Of a DNA stretch of 64,000 nucleotides, positions 7,901 through 16,288 are shown piece after piece (position 1 is the first letter of the stretch; every line of letters begins with the position of its first letter). Source of the DNA: Flavobacterium chilense (lineage in GTDB: Bacteria; Bacteroidota; Bacteroidia; Flavobacteriales; Flavobacteriaceae). Below the pieces are notes generated by a model that was not told where the DNA came from, did no database searches, and saw only the letters and a list, made by a program, of their open reading frames with translations. Both the position numbers and the translations under genes were made by a program. Where the stretch lies: NCBI RefSeq assembly GCF_001602525.1, contig NZ_LSYT01000015.1:17963-81962 (forward strand), read 5' to 3'.

Positions 7901-10238
7901 AAATATTTAAAGAATTCCCCTCGCACACAATAGATTTAGTATATGTTTCTAATTTAAGGTCACCTTTATCTACAAAAACTCCATAATCCTGCTGGTCTGC
8001 ATCTGCAGTAATTCTGAAAAATTTCCAGGTATTTGTGGCATCTGCTGTATAATTTAAATCTTTTACATGCACAATTGCATAAGGATCTCTGAAATTAATT
8101 TTAATAACAGCACCTGAACCGGATAAACCTGCTATTCCACCTGTAATGGCCGGATCTAAAAATGTAACCACTACTGAAGTACTTTGATCTTTTGAATGTG
8201 CTGTCGCATTTCCTGTAAAAGCTAATTGCACCTCGGTATTACTAATTACATTTAATTTAGCAGCTAGTCCTGCCGGAACACCTGTAATGGTATAATCTGT
8301 TCCCGGAGTCAATGTGCCTGAACTTTTAACAAAAGTTCCATTGTTAGTCGTTAGTTTAAAAGAAGAAGACTGAGTGATGCTTCCGTTATTCGCAGCTGCT
8401 TCTGAAAGGGCAACAGGAGAAACGCTTAACGCAATTTTATCTGTCATTACTGTATAGATTGCAGCTCCGGGCTGGGTATTATAAGCATATTCTACAATGC
8501 TATATCCTGCACCATCTGCATCAACAACTGCTTTGAACCAACCATAACATTTTTCTTCATCAATAGTATATTCAAAACCAAAATAATCGGTTTTGCCATC
8601 CCAGGCAGTATAAGACGGAGTTCTAAGATCTAATTGATTAGGATATGCACCCGGTGCCGTAAAATTGCTGCTTGCATTAATTGCAGTATTAAAACCAAGC
8701 GGCGTAATATTATTTGTACCGGCATTGGTAATCAATCTTTTTCCGTAAGTTTCTACTTTTAAATGATTGGCTGCAAAACGCCATGCGCCATATTTTGCAT
8801 CGTCTCCTTTTTCAATCGCAAGATATTTCCAGGTAGAAGTTGGCGTAACTGTTGCGTCAGCAAGATCAACAAAGAAAATTCCGTAAGGGTCTCTAAATTT
8901 AAAATTCCAGCTCAAACCATCACAAAGCATACTGCTTACTCCACCTGTTATTGCAGGAGCTAACAAGGTAATTCCGCCAACAGAGTTATTACTTGCATTA
9001 TGGTTTGTGGCTGTTCCGTTTATAGTAACAGTAGCCTGAGTGCTGGAATTAACTACAATTGCTGCATTTAAACCCGCTGGCAAATTAGCACTAAAATCAA
9101 CTCCTGATGTTAATGTTCCTGTCGAATTAGCAAAAGTTGCCCCGTTTAATGTAATGATGGTACTACCCGATATCGTTCCGTTATTCGCAATGCCTTCTTT
9201 AAAACTGGTAACATCTGAGGTTAAACTGCTTCCTGTAGAATTTACTCCGGTATTAATTAAATTTTGCGCTGCCCAGAGTGTTTTTCTTGCAGGATGCTGT
9301 AAAGCAGCAAGCATTCTTAATACTTGCCCTTGTGTAAACATTTTACTGCATCCTTGTGCAGCATTGTACCCCATGTAGTTTTCTATATTTACTTTGTCGC
9401 CATCACAGTTGGTTCCCGGAGTACAGCCCAGAGAATGTTTTCCATCTTCAATTGGGGTATCATCGACCTCATCTGTTCCTGTACAGCCACCATCAAAAGT
9501 ATGAATCAGGTTCAGGAAATGCCCAAATTCATGAGTAAGTACTGAGGCAAATTCTTTATCTGTATTTTCTCCCAGATAAGCTCCATTGTAAACACATCTC
9601 GCCAAATTATTGTCAGACATCCATGAATCCGGATACCAGCAAACACCTGAATTATTTGTTACTCCATCTGCATACAATTCATTTTGAATGTATACGTTCA
9701 TGTATTTGTAATTGTCCCATGCATCTTCCTGAATTTGAGAATCGTAACCACTTCCGTTACCATATCCGTTTTTTTTCTTTTCAAAAATTACTCCAGTCGT
9801 ACATTTTCCATTAGGATCTATCTGTGCCAGTTTAAATTCAATATTTAAAGTTCCTCTTCTTGCCTGAAAAAAAGGTTCTACAGTATTAAAGTCATCATTT
9901 AAACCCTGAAAATCTTCATTGAGATGCATTAATGCTTTTTGTATTTTCTCCAGAGTGACCGTTTTACCATTAAACGATGTTCCATAAACGTGAAAAACAA
10001 CAGGAATTACATAAGTGGTATTGGCAGTTGTCTTTTTTGATTTGAGTTTTTTGGCATATTCTTTACTAAAAAGATTAAACTCTTTTTGTTCTTTTAAAGA
10101 ATTTGGATGATTCTTTAATTGCAATTCATTGACCTCTCTTGTCCTGCAACTATGCGAAGGCTCAATTAAGTCTTGTGCTCTAATTCCCTGAAGAGTCCAA
10201 AGACAGCACAATACTAGTAATAGTAATTGTTTTTTCAT
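4935..10238 (-). CDS. Secreted M43 (pappalysin-like) zinc metalloprotease with five internal repeats and T9SS sorting domain
   Basis: Large exported protein of 1767 residues. A signal peptide (1-21) is followed by a pro-region and an M43 peptidase domain. The zinc motif HEFGHFLNLIH places the ligands at His236, His240 and His246 and the catalytic base at Glu237; the Met-turn NYMGYN lies about 50 residues later. From about residue 340 to 1670 there are five tandem units of about 265 residues. Each pairs a beta-sandwich (NGGTF..., TGLPAGL, FLNPAITGG) with a second module containing WDGKTG.IGFK and YAYNT. The last ~90 residues are a type A T9SS sorting domain (NYPNPF, GLYFLKI, ending in KK). It is probably surface-bound or released and cuts an unknown protein. 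It is monocistronic with a strong terminator. Confidence 0.92.
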   Translation of the reverse strand: MKKQLLLLVLCCLWTLQGIRAQDLIEPSHSCRTREVNELQLKNHPNSLKEQKEFNLFSKEYAKKLKSKKTTANTTYVIPVVFHVYGTSFNGKTVTLEKIQKALMHLNEDFQGLNDDFNTVEPFFQARRGTLNIEFKLAQIDPNGKCTTGVIFEKKKNGYGNGSGYDSQIQEDAWDNYKYMNVYIQNELYADGVTNNSGVCWYPDSWMSDNNLARCVYNGAYLGENTDKEFASVLTHEFGHFLNLIHTFDGGCTGTDEVDDTPIEDGKHSLGCTPGTNCDGDKVNIENYMGYNAAQGCSKMFTQGQVLRMLAALQHPARKTLWAAQNLINTGVNSTGSSLTSDVTSFKEGIANNGTISGSTIITLNGATFANSTGTLTSGVDFSANLPAGLNAAIVVNSSTQATVTINGTATNHNASNNSVGGITLLAPAITGGVSSMLCDGLSWNFKFRDPYGIFFVDLADATVTPTSTWKYLAIEKGDDAKYGAWRFAANHLKVETYGKRLITNAGTNNITPLGFNTAINASSNFTAPGAYPNQLDLRTPSYTAWDGKTDYFGFEYTIDEEKCYGWFKAVVDADGAGYSIVEYAYNTQPGAAIYTVMTDKIALSVSPVALSEAAANNGSITQSSSFKLTTNNGTFVKSSGTLTPGTDYTITGVPAGLAAKLNVISNTEVQLAFTGNATAHSKDQSTSVVVTFLDPAITGGIAGLSGSGAVIKINFRDPYAIVHVKDLNYTADATNTWKFFRITADADQQDYGVFVDKGDLKLETYTKSIVCEGNSLNISLIGANQLIDGNSNFIAGGSYPNLHNLRDTNYKSWDGKTGYIGFKFTIADEPCYGWFKVKVNAKGTAYTLLEYAYNTEPNAGINTEDIPVDLSVHLANTPDEINENELSNDGSFDTKITIQLTTNGGTFTKSSGNLTEGTDFKITGLPAGLAANIAVLNNTTAELSYTGKATANEAANTSTATITFLNPAITGGTAILDTDYFTTKFVFKNAYKIIYVDLPAPLTVSTTGATWSPFNITADADHTSYGLFVSGSELKLENYGKDLVCESGINNISYLGYNTTIDGTSNWDGTRVPTLRSSSYTAWDGKTGYIGFKYTKGGHTYYGYFEAVVSADGQSYSIAKYAYNTAPEGAITTPALFAHISNTPASISEDAVSNDGTFSTAVQLKINGGTFAKSTGSLIEGTDFTVTGLPAGLTAGINILSSTTAEVRYSGKAALNEAANAVTATVTFLNPAITGGIAKLDVDHFTTDFTFIDSYKIIYVDLPAPLTVSVTGTTWNFFRTTADADNADYGLYVAGSDLKLETYNKELVCEPGINNISYLGYNVTINGSNNWDGTRVPTLRSSSYTVWDGKTGFIGFKYIKNGAPYYGYFEAVVSTDGQSYSIAKYAYNTAPNASITTPAQLSLVKMTNTPAGITEDKLTNDGTFSTTIAVQLTTNGGTFSKSAGSLVEGTDFTVTGLPAGLTANISILNNTTAQVSYIGKAIANEAVNATTATITFLNPAITGGTAVLENKSFTTDFTFINVYNVVKVDLPSPIIVSATNPSGSFNITADVDGNDTEFTLSHDANGVKFLSNNGLVSETGKSVISYIGTSQMIGGTNNWDLSGAAIMSNAAYSNWNGKTGFIGFKFAKNGQVYYGYFEAAVSTDGKSFAVIRYAYNTEPEVLITTPDTVNPFTFSNLGRIDFGTAVTYTNYPNPFGEIINIQSDSFSGNKVAVLIYNSLGQNVFAKLYDNSNDTITVDGSNFASGLYFLKITVDGKEQVIKKIVKK
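5230..9240 (-). repeat. Five tandem ~800-bp coding repeats inside the M43 protease
   Basis: Units begin near 9215, 8415, 7605, 6805 and 6005 (minus strand). Each starts with an NNG or NDG-containing segment followed by NGGTF and ends with YAYNT. The second halves of the third and fourth units are nearly the same (shared strings include NNISYLGYN, NWDGTRVPTLRSSSYT and GQSYSIAKYAYNTAP), pointing to recent duplication. The first two units are more diverged. Confidence 0.88.
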
Positions 10239-10887
10239 TAATAATTGTTTTGGTTAATTTTTTGGTTAATTCTCAGTATTTGCTAGAAATCAGATAGTTG
10301 TTGTTTTGTAAATTAAGTTTTACAATTATTTTTTCCTCTTCAATTTCTAACTCAACTTTTCAAATCTAACTTTAACCCAATTATTATTTTTATCTTATAT
10401 TATTACTAAATGATACTATATTGATGCTTTTTGAGGTGATTTTACATTTTAACACGACTTCTCTTCGATTTGATAATTGATAATAAAAAAACAATTCGTT
10501 TTTTTATTCAAAAAACAAATAAAATTCTTAAAAAATTAAATTATAGTAAATTGTTTAACTATTTTTAAATATTATACATTTTTTATTCGCTAATTATTAC
10601 AAGTTTCCTAAACTGCATAAGTACATCTGAGCTTGTTCATCACTTGTAAAAATTCTTATTCTGAAACAGCCTGAAAAGGATTATAAAAATGTGCAAATGC
10701 CACTGGGTTTTGCACATTCTTTTTGCCTCAATTATTTCGTCCTGTATATCATTTGTCTTATGACCAATAATCTCCGCTTTGTGTCATTTTTTTATAATTG
10801 ATTTTCTATCTCCAGTAATTTAGACTCATGGCAAAGCTTCTGTATTGCTATAAATACATGTCCAAAATCTACTATAAAAACAAAACT
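10239..10887. other. Divergent intergenic region
   Basis: About 650 bases of very AT-rich DNA between the minus-strand protease and the plus-strand oxidase cluster. It should hold both promoters, but no strong TTG/TAnnTTTG pair was found. The one clear structure is a terminator-like hairpin at 10689-10718 with no gene upstream of it. A longer in-frame start at 10828 for the oxidase was not used. Confidence 0.55.
10689..10723 (+). terminator. Terminator-like hairpin without an upstream gene
   Basis: Perfect 10-bp stem AATGTGCAAA / TTTGCACATT with a 10-base loop, followed by CTTTTTG. In the plus orientation it looks like an intrinsic terminator, but no plus-strand gene precedes it. It may end a small RNA or act as a leader element before the oxidase cluster. 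Confidence 0.5.
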
Positions 10888-12075
10888 ATGCACACAGAAA
10901 ACTACGATGTAATTGTTATTGGCGGAGGACCAATAGGTCTGGCAACTGCCTATCATCTTGGCAAACGAAAAGCAAAAACTTTAGTATTGGAGCAATATAC
11001 GTTTGTGAATCAGCTAGGAAGTTCTGCCGGAGTTTCACGACAGTTTAGAATTCCATATCCACAGGAATATATGGTACAAATGGCATTAGATGCACAGCCT
11101 TATTGGGATGCACTGGAAAAAGAAACGGATACTGCCTTGCTCGACAAAGTAGGTACGCTCTGGTTTGGAGATCCGGCTGTACATTCTACCGAAGGAAATA
11201 TTGCCGAAGCCGAACAAGCCCTGAAGGAATTAGGAGTTCCTTATACCACACTGATAGCAAAAGAAATCGAAGAAAAATACCATTTTAAAAACTTACCCGA
11301 AACCTACACCGGATTATTTCAGGCAGATGGTGCCAGTATCAATTTTAAAGCAACAAATGAAACGCTTTTAAATTTGTGCCAAAAAGAAGAAACCGTTCAG
11401 TTAGAAGAGAATTCTCCTGTAATTGCAATCAATCAGGTGGGAGAACTTTTTGAACTTACTACTCCAAACGGAATTTATATCGCTAAAAAACTGGCTATTA
11501 TTCCTGGTCCTTATATCAATAGTGTTATCAACCTGCTGGATTTTAAAATAGAAGCTACGTATTGGAATATGTCTTCAGCATATTTCAAAAAAACCGATCC
11601 TACAATTCAATACCCAACCTGGTTTGTATTTCAAAATGCAATAGGCGAAAATGGAAATCAGTTTTATGGTTTCCCTTCAGTTGATTGGGATCATCCGGAA
11701 TACATTCGGGTAGCACCTGATTTTGTTATAAGTCCTTTAGAAGAACCAAGTGACCGAACCTTGATTCCTAATTCGCAAGAACTGGGCTATACTTCTGATT
11801 GGGTAAAAGACCACATGACAGGATTGAGTACAGAACCAGAATATACTTCTACATGTTTGATTGCTTTGAGTAAAATTGCGAATAAAGAACTACTAATTGA
11901 TTTTGCTCCAAGCTATGTACCCAATCATAAAAACATTGTGTTATACGCAACCGGATGGGCAGCAAAATTTACTCCGTTTTTAGGAAAAGTTATGTCTGAT
12001 CTTGCTTTAGACGGACATACTGATTTTGATATTACTCCTTTTCAATTAGGATACAAATACTTTAAAGCAATTTAA
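10888..12075 (+). CDS. Sarcosine oxidase / N-methyltryptophan oxidase family FAD enzyme
   Basis: Predicted cytoplasmic flavin-dependent amine oxidase (DAO superfamily), 395 residues from the ATG at 10888. That start puts the dinucleotide-binding motif VIGGGPIGLATAYHLG at the N-terminus; the upstream start at 10828 adds 20 unrelated residues. Cys323 in STCLIALS aligns with the cysteine that covalently holds FAD in monomeric sarcosine oxidase and MTOX, and a lysine follows in GWAAKFTPFLG where the family has its active-site lysine. Family knowledge: these enzymes oxidise secondary amino acids, releasing H2O2 and an aldehyde or imine. First of three plus-strand genes (13-base gap to the next). 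The substrate is unknown. Confidence 0.87.
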   Translation: MHTENYDVIVIGGGPIGLATAYHLGKRKAKTLVLEQYTFVNQLGSSAGVSRQFRIPYPQEYMVQMALDAQPYWDALEKETDTALLDKVGTLWFGDPAVHSTEGNIAEAEQALKELGVPYTTLIAKEIEEKYHFKNLPETYTGLFQADGASINFKATNETLLNLCQKEETVQLEENSPVIAINQVGELFELTTPNGIYIAKKLAIIPGPYINSVINLLDFKIEATYWNMSSAYFKKTDPTIQYPTWFVFQNAIGENGNQFYGFPSVDWDHPEYIRVAPDFVISPLEEPSDRTLIPNSQELGYTSDWVKDHMTGLSTEPEYTSTCLIALSKIANKELLIDFAPSYVPNHKNIVLYATGWAAKFTPFLGKVMSDLALDGHTDFDITPFQLGYKYFKAI

Positions 12076-12088
12076 AAACCCCAATGTT

Positions 12089-13846
12089 ATGAATAAAGAT
12101 ACTCCATTAAATTCAGGAATGAAACCTGATTTAAAAATCGAAACCGCCATTATTGGTGCCGGAACTTCCGGATTATATACTGCTTATCGTCTGGTAACCG
12201 ATAAAAGATACACCGCTGATCAGGTACAAATTTTTGACATGAGCAATAAATTAGGCGGAAGACTTGAATCCGTTATTATGCCGGGAATGGATTTCTGGGG
12301 CGAATTAGGAGGCATGCGCTATCTTACCTCTCAGGAAATTGTAACCACATTAATTGAAGGATATGTATCTCCGGAAGATCCAAAGAAACGTATTCCTATT
12401 TTAAAGGATGTGATGACACCTGTACCTTTTCCAATGGGCGAATCGTCAAAATTATTAATGTACCTTCGAAAAGAACGCTTTAAACAAGATGCCTGGAACG
12501 AAGCTCAAAAAGTAAATAAAAAACTGCCCACCCGATATTACCTGAACGATAATGATTTTGGCTTTAGTTCTGATCAGCTTTTTAATAAAATTATTTACGA
12601 TGTTTTAATGGCAGATTCCTGGGTGGCTAAAACATATAGCAAAAAAATCAAGAAAGGACCTTCTATTTATGATTATTCTTTTGAGTTAGACAGCAGAGAC
12701 TGGGATGATATCAAACCTAAACTAATCTACAATTTCCCTCATTCTCCTTACCACAATCGTAAAGTAAATGATTTAGGTTTCTGGAACTTAATCAAAGATC
12801 AGGTTTCTCAGGAAGGATATGAATTTTTGGCAAATGCCGGAGGTTATTATTCAAATACAATCAATTGGAATTCAGCCGAAGCATTTCCATACATGGTAGG
12901 CGATTTTTCTGCCGGAACAATTTATAAAACGATCGAAGAAGGGTACGACAGTATTGCTTATGCTGTTGCCAATTCTTATATGGAACATGAAGGCGCCTGT
13001 ATCTGGTCCGAAAATAAACTGGTGACTTTTACAAAAGAACATTCTGTAAAAACACATAAATACCAACTGACTTTTCTAAACCTGAAAACCAACAGTAAAT
13101 GGCATGTATATACAAATTCAATTGTGTTGGCTATGCCGAGAAAATCTTTGGAACTTTTAGATCAGAACAATTTCTTTTTCGACATTAATGAAAATTCAGT
13201 TCTAAATGAAAACATCCGTTCAGTCATTATGGAACCTGCTTTTAAGATCTTAATGGGCTTTACTTATCCTTGGTGGAAAGAATTAGGAATTGACTCTGGA
13301 CATTCTATTACGGATTTACCAATGAGACAATGTTACTACTTTGGAACAGATGAAAAAACTAAAAACTCCATGTTATTAGGAAGCTATGGCGATATGGAAA
13401 CAGAAACATTCTGGAAAGCCCTTTCTGATGACAAAATACTTTTTGAAGTAAAAGCAGCCAATTCAGCCTCCCTAAAAGAACTCCACGAGTTAAATGATGT
13501 TCAGGCTACTAAACTGATGGTAGGCGAATTAATGAATCAGCTTCGTGAATTGCACGGCCCTGATGTAACAATACCGGAACCTTATGTAACTTATTTTAAA
13601 GACTGGACAGATGAACCTTTTGGCGCAGGTTATCATGCCTGGAAAGCCGGATTTTCAGTTAAACATGTGATGCCTTATATGAGAAAACCGGTACACGGGG
13701 AACAAATTCATATTTGTGGCGAAGCTTATTCTGACCAGCAAGGATGGGTTGAAGGCGCTTTTTGTGAAGCAGAAAAAATGCTTCAGGAATATTTTGGACT
13801 CGACCGTCCGTTCTGGCTGCCTGAAGATTATTATTTAGGATGGTAA
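12089..13846 (+). CDS. Flavin monoamine oxidase family protein
   Basis: FAD-dependent amine or L-amino-acid oxidase of 585 residues. The Rossmann motif IIGAGTSGLYTAYRL lies at about 21-35, followed by the second conserved stretch LGGRLES and GELGGMRY (residues ~50-75). The C-terminal FAD-closing motif is CGEAYSDQQGWVEGAFCEA (about 548-566). There is no signal peptide, so it should be cytoplasmic. It is longer than the usual ~450-500 residue monoamine oxidases, with the extra length in the substrate domain. It follows the first oxidase by 13 bases and precedes the beta-barrel gene by 71 bases, so the three genes probably form one operon. The reaction would yield an imine/keto product and H2O2. 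The substrate is not inferable. Confidence 0.85.
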   Translation: MNKDTPLNSGMKPDLKIETAIIGAGTSGLYTAYRLVTDKRYTADQVQIFDMSNKLGGRLESVIMPGMDFWGELGGMRYLTSQEIVTTLIEGYVSPEDPKKRIPILKDVMTPVPFPMGESSKLLMYLRKERFKQDAWNEAQKVNKKLPTRYYLNDNDFGFSSDQLFNKIIYDVLMADSWVAKTYSKKIKKGPSIYDYSFELDSRDWDDIKPKLIYNFPHSPYHNRKVNDLGFWNLIKDQVSQEGYEFLANAGGYYSNTINWNSAEAFPYMVGDFSAGTIYKTIEEGYDSIAYAVANSYMEHEGACIWSENKLVTFTKEHSVKTHKYQLTFLNLKTNSKWHVYTNSIVLAMPRKSLELLDQNNFFFDINENSVLNENIRSVIMEPAFKILMGFTYPWWKELGIDSGHSITDLPMRQCYYFGTDEKTKNSMLLGSYGDMETETFWKALSDDKILFEVKAANSASLKELHELNDVQATKLMVGELMNQLRELHGPDVTIPEPYVTYFKDWTDEPFGAGYHAWKAGFSVKHVMPYMRKPVHGEQIHICGEAYSDQQGWVEGAFCEAEKMLQEYFGLDRPFWLPEDYYLGW

Positions 13847-13917
13847 ATCCAGATCCTGTCAAAAAAGAACAAATCAACCCTTTTAATACAAAGATTAATT
13901 AACTACAAAAAACGATC

Positions 13918-15459
13918 ATGTTAAAACGTAACAACCCCGATGAGATCAGTTTATCTCAAATCGCCGAAAATTTCAATGCAGGTAACAAAGAATTCTCACT
14001 TGAAACTACAGAAGATAACAAAGGTATATTAGAGAATTTGATGTCAGGCTATTCAAAAGTTCTAATCGAAAGCCCAATCAGACCCTTTAATGAAGATAAT
14101 CTGCAAAGCATTGTAAACAATGTAGATTATGGTATTTTAAGAGCGTTAGAAGGAACCTGGGTTAGCTACAATCATAACGGGCAAAATAATCGGGAATTAA
14201 TTGGTAGCGGTGTGCATACCACTATTATGCCATCGCCAGGTACAAATGCAGGGAGCATTCCAGGAAAGTATAGTTTTGAATGTGAAGAGTACATAGAAAA
14301 ACTAACCTTCAATTTAGTACCCGGTGGAGTTCGCAATCGCGGTGGTGCAAACGAACAATTTTGTGGTGCGATTAAATACGATCAAAGTATTAAAAGTGTA
14401 AATACGATTACAGGTGAATCTACTTTAAAATACACCCCAATTCACGAAGAAAACGGAATGTACTTATGGCTAAGTGATGTATTTAATTATGCCGCCACTA
14501 AAAAAACAATAGAAGAAGATCGTGGTATACATGCTATCTCACCAACTGATCCTAATAAAGATTTATACAAAAGCGGATATCAGGATGAAACTCTTTTTTT
14601 GATCGTAAACGATCAGGGACAAAAAGAATATGTAACACTCGAAAATTTAAATGGCAGACCCTATTCTGAAATTATTGCTTCTAAAGAACTTAAACCCGGA
14701 GCCGGCCAAACAGGACCTTATTTTATTCCGGATTACTCTATCTCACGAAGCGGTGTAATTCCGCATGGAAGTACTATAACCTTATTAGGAGATCTGAAAC
14801 CAAGTGGTAGAAATTATTTAATTCCGGGTGCTCCGCAATTTCCTGAAGGTAATGCTGCCTGGGAATATGATCATCTTTCGATTTCGAAAACTATGGGAGG
14901 AGCCGGTGCCAGCGAAGATGATCCTATAAATCTGGATCAGGCGCCACCTGACTGGGTATTCGAAAAACTTAATGGTGAAAATGATCGTCAGGAAAATAAA
15001 ATCTATACTCAACGTATACTGGCTCATCCGCTGTATCCTTATTCTGTAAGACCTGATTTACGTCTTCGTGATTCCATCAAAGGAGAAATAATAAAAAATT
15101 ATGTACTTATTGAGATGTCGTCTAAAAATAAAACGGGTGCTCAGGGAGGTATATTAAATGTGCCGTTTGTGAATCGTTTTGTTCCTACGGTTGAGATGAA
15201 TATGAAAATGTGGATTGAAACTGTTGTCGAAGACGAAAAAGAAATTCTTCAGCTGCAATACGAACAAATTATATTTTTCGAATTTGATTTTGGCGATGAT
15301 GGAGGTACTACAAGCTGGCCACACATACAGGTCAATACACTTCGCAAAATCGAAGATGTTTCTCCTGATCAGAAACGTTTATTTGAAGAGCAATTTCCAG
15401 GTTCCAATAAATTTGAAAATTCAGCGTCGGCTTCAGGATGTCCTTATCATAAAGAATAA
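13918..15459 (+). CDS. Uncharacterised protein with a possible nitrobindin-like haem-binding barrel
   Basis: Protein of 513 residues with no signal peptide. Residues about 75-190 (LEGTWVSYN, FECEEYIEKLTFNLVPG, GGANEQFCGAIKYDQ, HEENGMYLWL) resemble the lipocalin/nitrobindin type of beta-barrel that binds haem or fatty acids. This is pattern recognition only and could be wrong. The middle contains SGVIPHGSTITLLG, and residues 345-480 are a second, unassigned region. The last residues end in SGCPYHKE: a Cys-Pro pair at 508-509 followed by His511, similar to haem-regulatory or haem-ligand CP motifs. As the third gene of the oxidase cluster it could bind haem and deal with H2O2 or act on the oxidase product. 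Function unknown. Confidence 0.6.
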   Translation: MLKRNNPDEISLSQIAENFNAGNKEFSLETTEDNKGILENLMSGYSKVLIESPIRPFNEDNLQSIVNNVDYGILRALEGTWVSYNHNGQNNRELIGSGVHTTIMPSPGTNAGSIPGKYSFECEEYIEKLTFNLVPGGVRNRGGANEQFCGAIKYDQSIKSVNTITGESTLKYTPIHEENGMYLWLSDVFNYAATKKTIEEDRGIHAISPTDPNKDLYKSGYQDETLFLIVNDQGQKEYVTLENLNGRPYSEIIASKELKPGAGQTGPYFIPDYSISRSGVIPHGSTITLLGDLKPSGRNYLIPGAPQFPEGNAAWEYDHLSISKTMGGAGASEDDPINLDQAPPDWVFEKLNGENDRQENKIYTQRILAHPLYPYSVRPDLRLRDSIKGEIIKNYVLIEMSSKNKTGAQGGILNVPFVNRFVPTVEMNMKMWIETVVEDEKEILQLQYEQIIFFEFDFGDDGGTTSWPHIQVNTLRKIEDVSPDQKRLFEEQFPGSNKFENSASASGCPYHKE

Positions 15460-15484
15460 TTTTTAAGTCGCTACAGAACAAAAA

Positions 15485-15520
15485 AAAGCAAATCCCAATT
15501 TTAAAATTGGGATTTGCTTT
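15485..15520. terminator. Bidirectional terminator, perfect 36-base palindrome
   Basis: An 18-bp perfect inverted repeat (arms from AAAGCAAATCCC to GGGATTTGCTTT) flanked by an A run on the left and a T run on the right. It sits between the convergent oxidase-cluster gene (ends 15459) and SIMPL gene (ends 15547) and can serve both. Confidence 0.92.
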
Positions 15521-15546
15521 TTATAATTTGATATTTGATATCTCGT

Positions 15547-16236
15547 TTATTCTAAAATAAAACTCACGCTAACGTTTGCAGTAATTTCGATTTCTCCAAT
15601 TGCCAAAGTTTCATTTGTTGCTCCGGCGTTGCTATCCATTGCCATAGATTTCATAGCATACATTGGTTGTGGACGATAAACCTGAGTGTTATCAGAAATA
15701 GTATAAGCTTTACCAACTTTTTGTCCTAAAACTGAAACATAATCTTCTGCTTTTAATTTAGCATCTTTAATGGCTAATTTTCGAGCGTCTGATTCCAGTT
15801 GCGCTAATTTAGATGTTTCAAAAGAAACTCTGTCTATGCGGTTAATTCCTTGTTGAACCAAACCTTCCATCAATTCGTCGTATTTAGTTAAATCTCTTAA
15901 TACGATTTCTACTGTTTGAGTAGCGTTATAGCTAGTTTTCTTTTTTTCGTAATCGTATTGCGGATTCAAAGCTACTTGTTTGGTTTTGTAATCAGCAGTT
16001 GGAACATTTGATTTTTTGATGAATTTTAAAATGGCATCGATCTTTTCGTCATTTTGCTTTTTGACATCTTTAGCATTATTCCCTTTTGTTTCAACCGTAG
16101 CTGAAATACAAACCTGATCAGGTGCTACTTTTACTTTTCCTTCCCCATTTACATTGATTTGAGGTATTTGCTTGTTTTCCTGGCCGTAAGACATAGTCAT
16201 AAACATGATTGTTAAAAATAATACTACTTTCTTCAT
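15547..16236 (-). CDS. SIMPL (DUF541) domain secreted protein
   Basis: Periplasmic or outer-membrane-facing protein of 229 residues. The ATG at 16236 is preferred because MKKVVLFLTIMFMTMSYGQ is a clean signal peptide; the longer frame to 16326 overlaps the rhomboid gene and adds 30 non-signal residues. The DUF541/SIMPL domain fills the mature protein, with INVNGEGKVKVAPDQVCISATV at its start in two segments and a typical QTVEIVLRDL core. Family knowledge: SIMPL proteins include mouse SIMPL, E. coli YggE and Brucella BP26, which forms periplasmic channel-like oligomers; YggE is linked to oxidative stress. It is 52 bases downstream of the rhomboid protease gene and may be co-transcribed with it. 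Confidence 0.88.
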   Translation of the reverse strand: MKKVVLFLTIMFMTMSYGQENKQIPQINVNGEGKVKVAPDQVCISATVETKGNNAKDVKKQNDEKIDAILKFIKKSNVPTADYKTKQVALNPQYDYEKKKTSYNATQTVEIVLRDLTKYDELMEGLVQQGINRIDRVSFETSKLAQLESDARKLAIKDAKLKAEDYVSVLGQKVGKAYTISDNTQVYRPQPMYAMKSMAMDSNAGATNETLAIGEIEITANVSVSFILE

Positions 16237-16288
16237 TTTTGTTATATTTAAGTTATTCGGTAAAGGTCTTCCAAAAGTTGTGCCACTG

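Noticed and set aside
5230..9240. Tandem repeats as a possible CRISPR or minisatellite
   Set aside because: Units are ~800 bp, fully coding and divergent, so they are protein domain repeats.
6520..9545. Several plus-strand frames opposite the M43 repeats
   Set aside because: They are shadows created by the repeated coding sequence on the minus strand.
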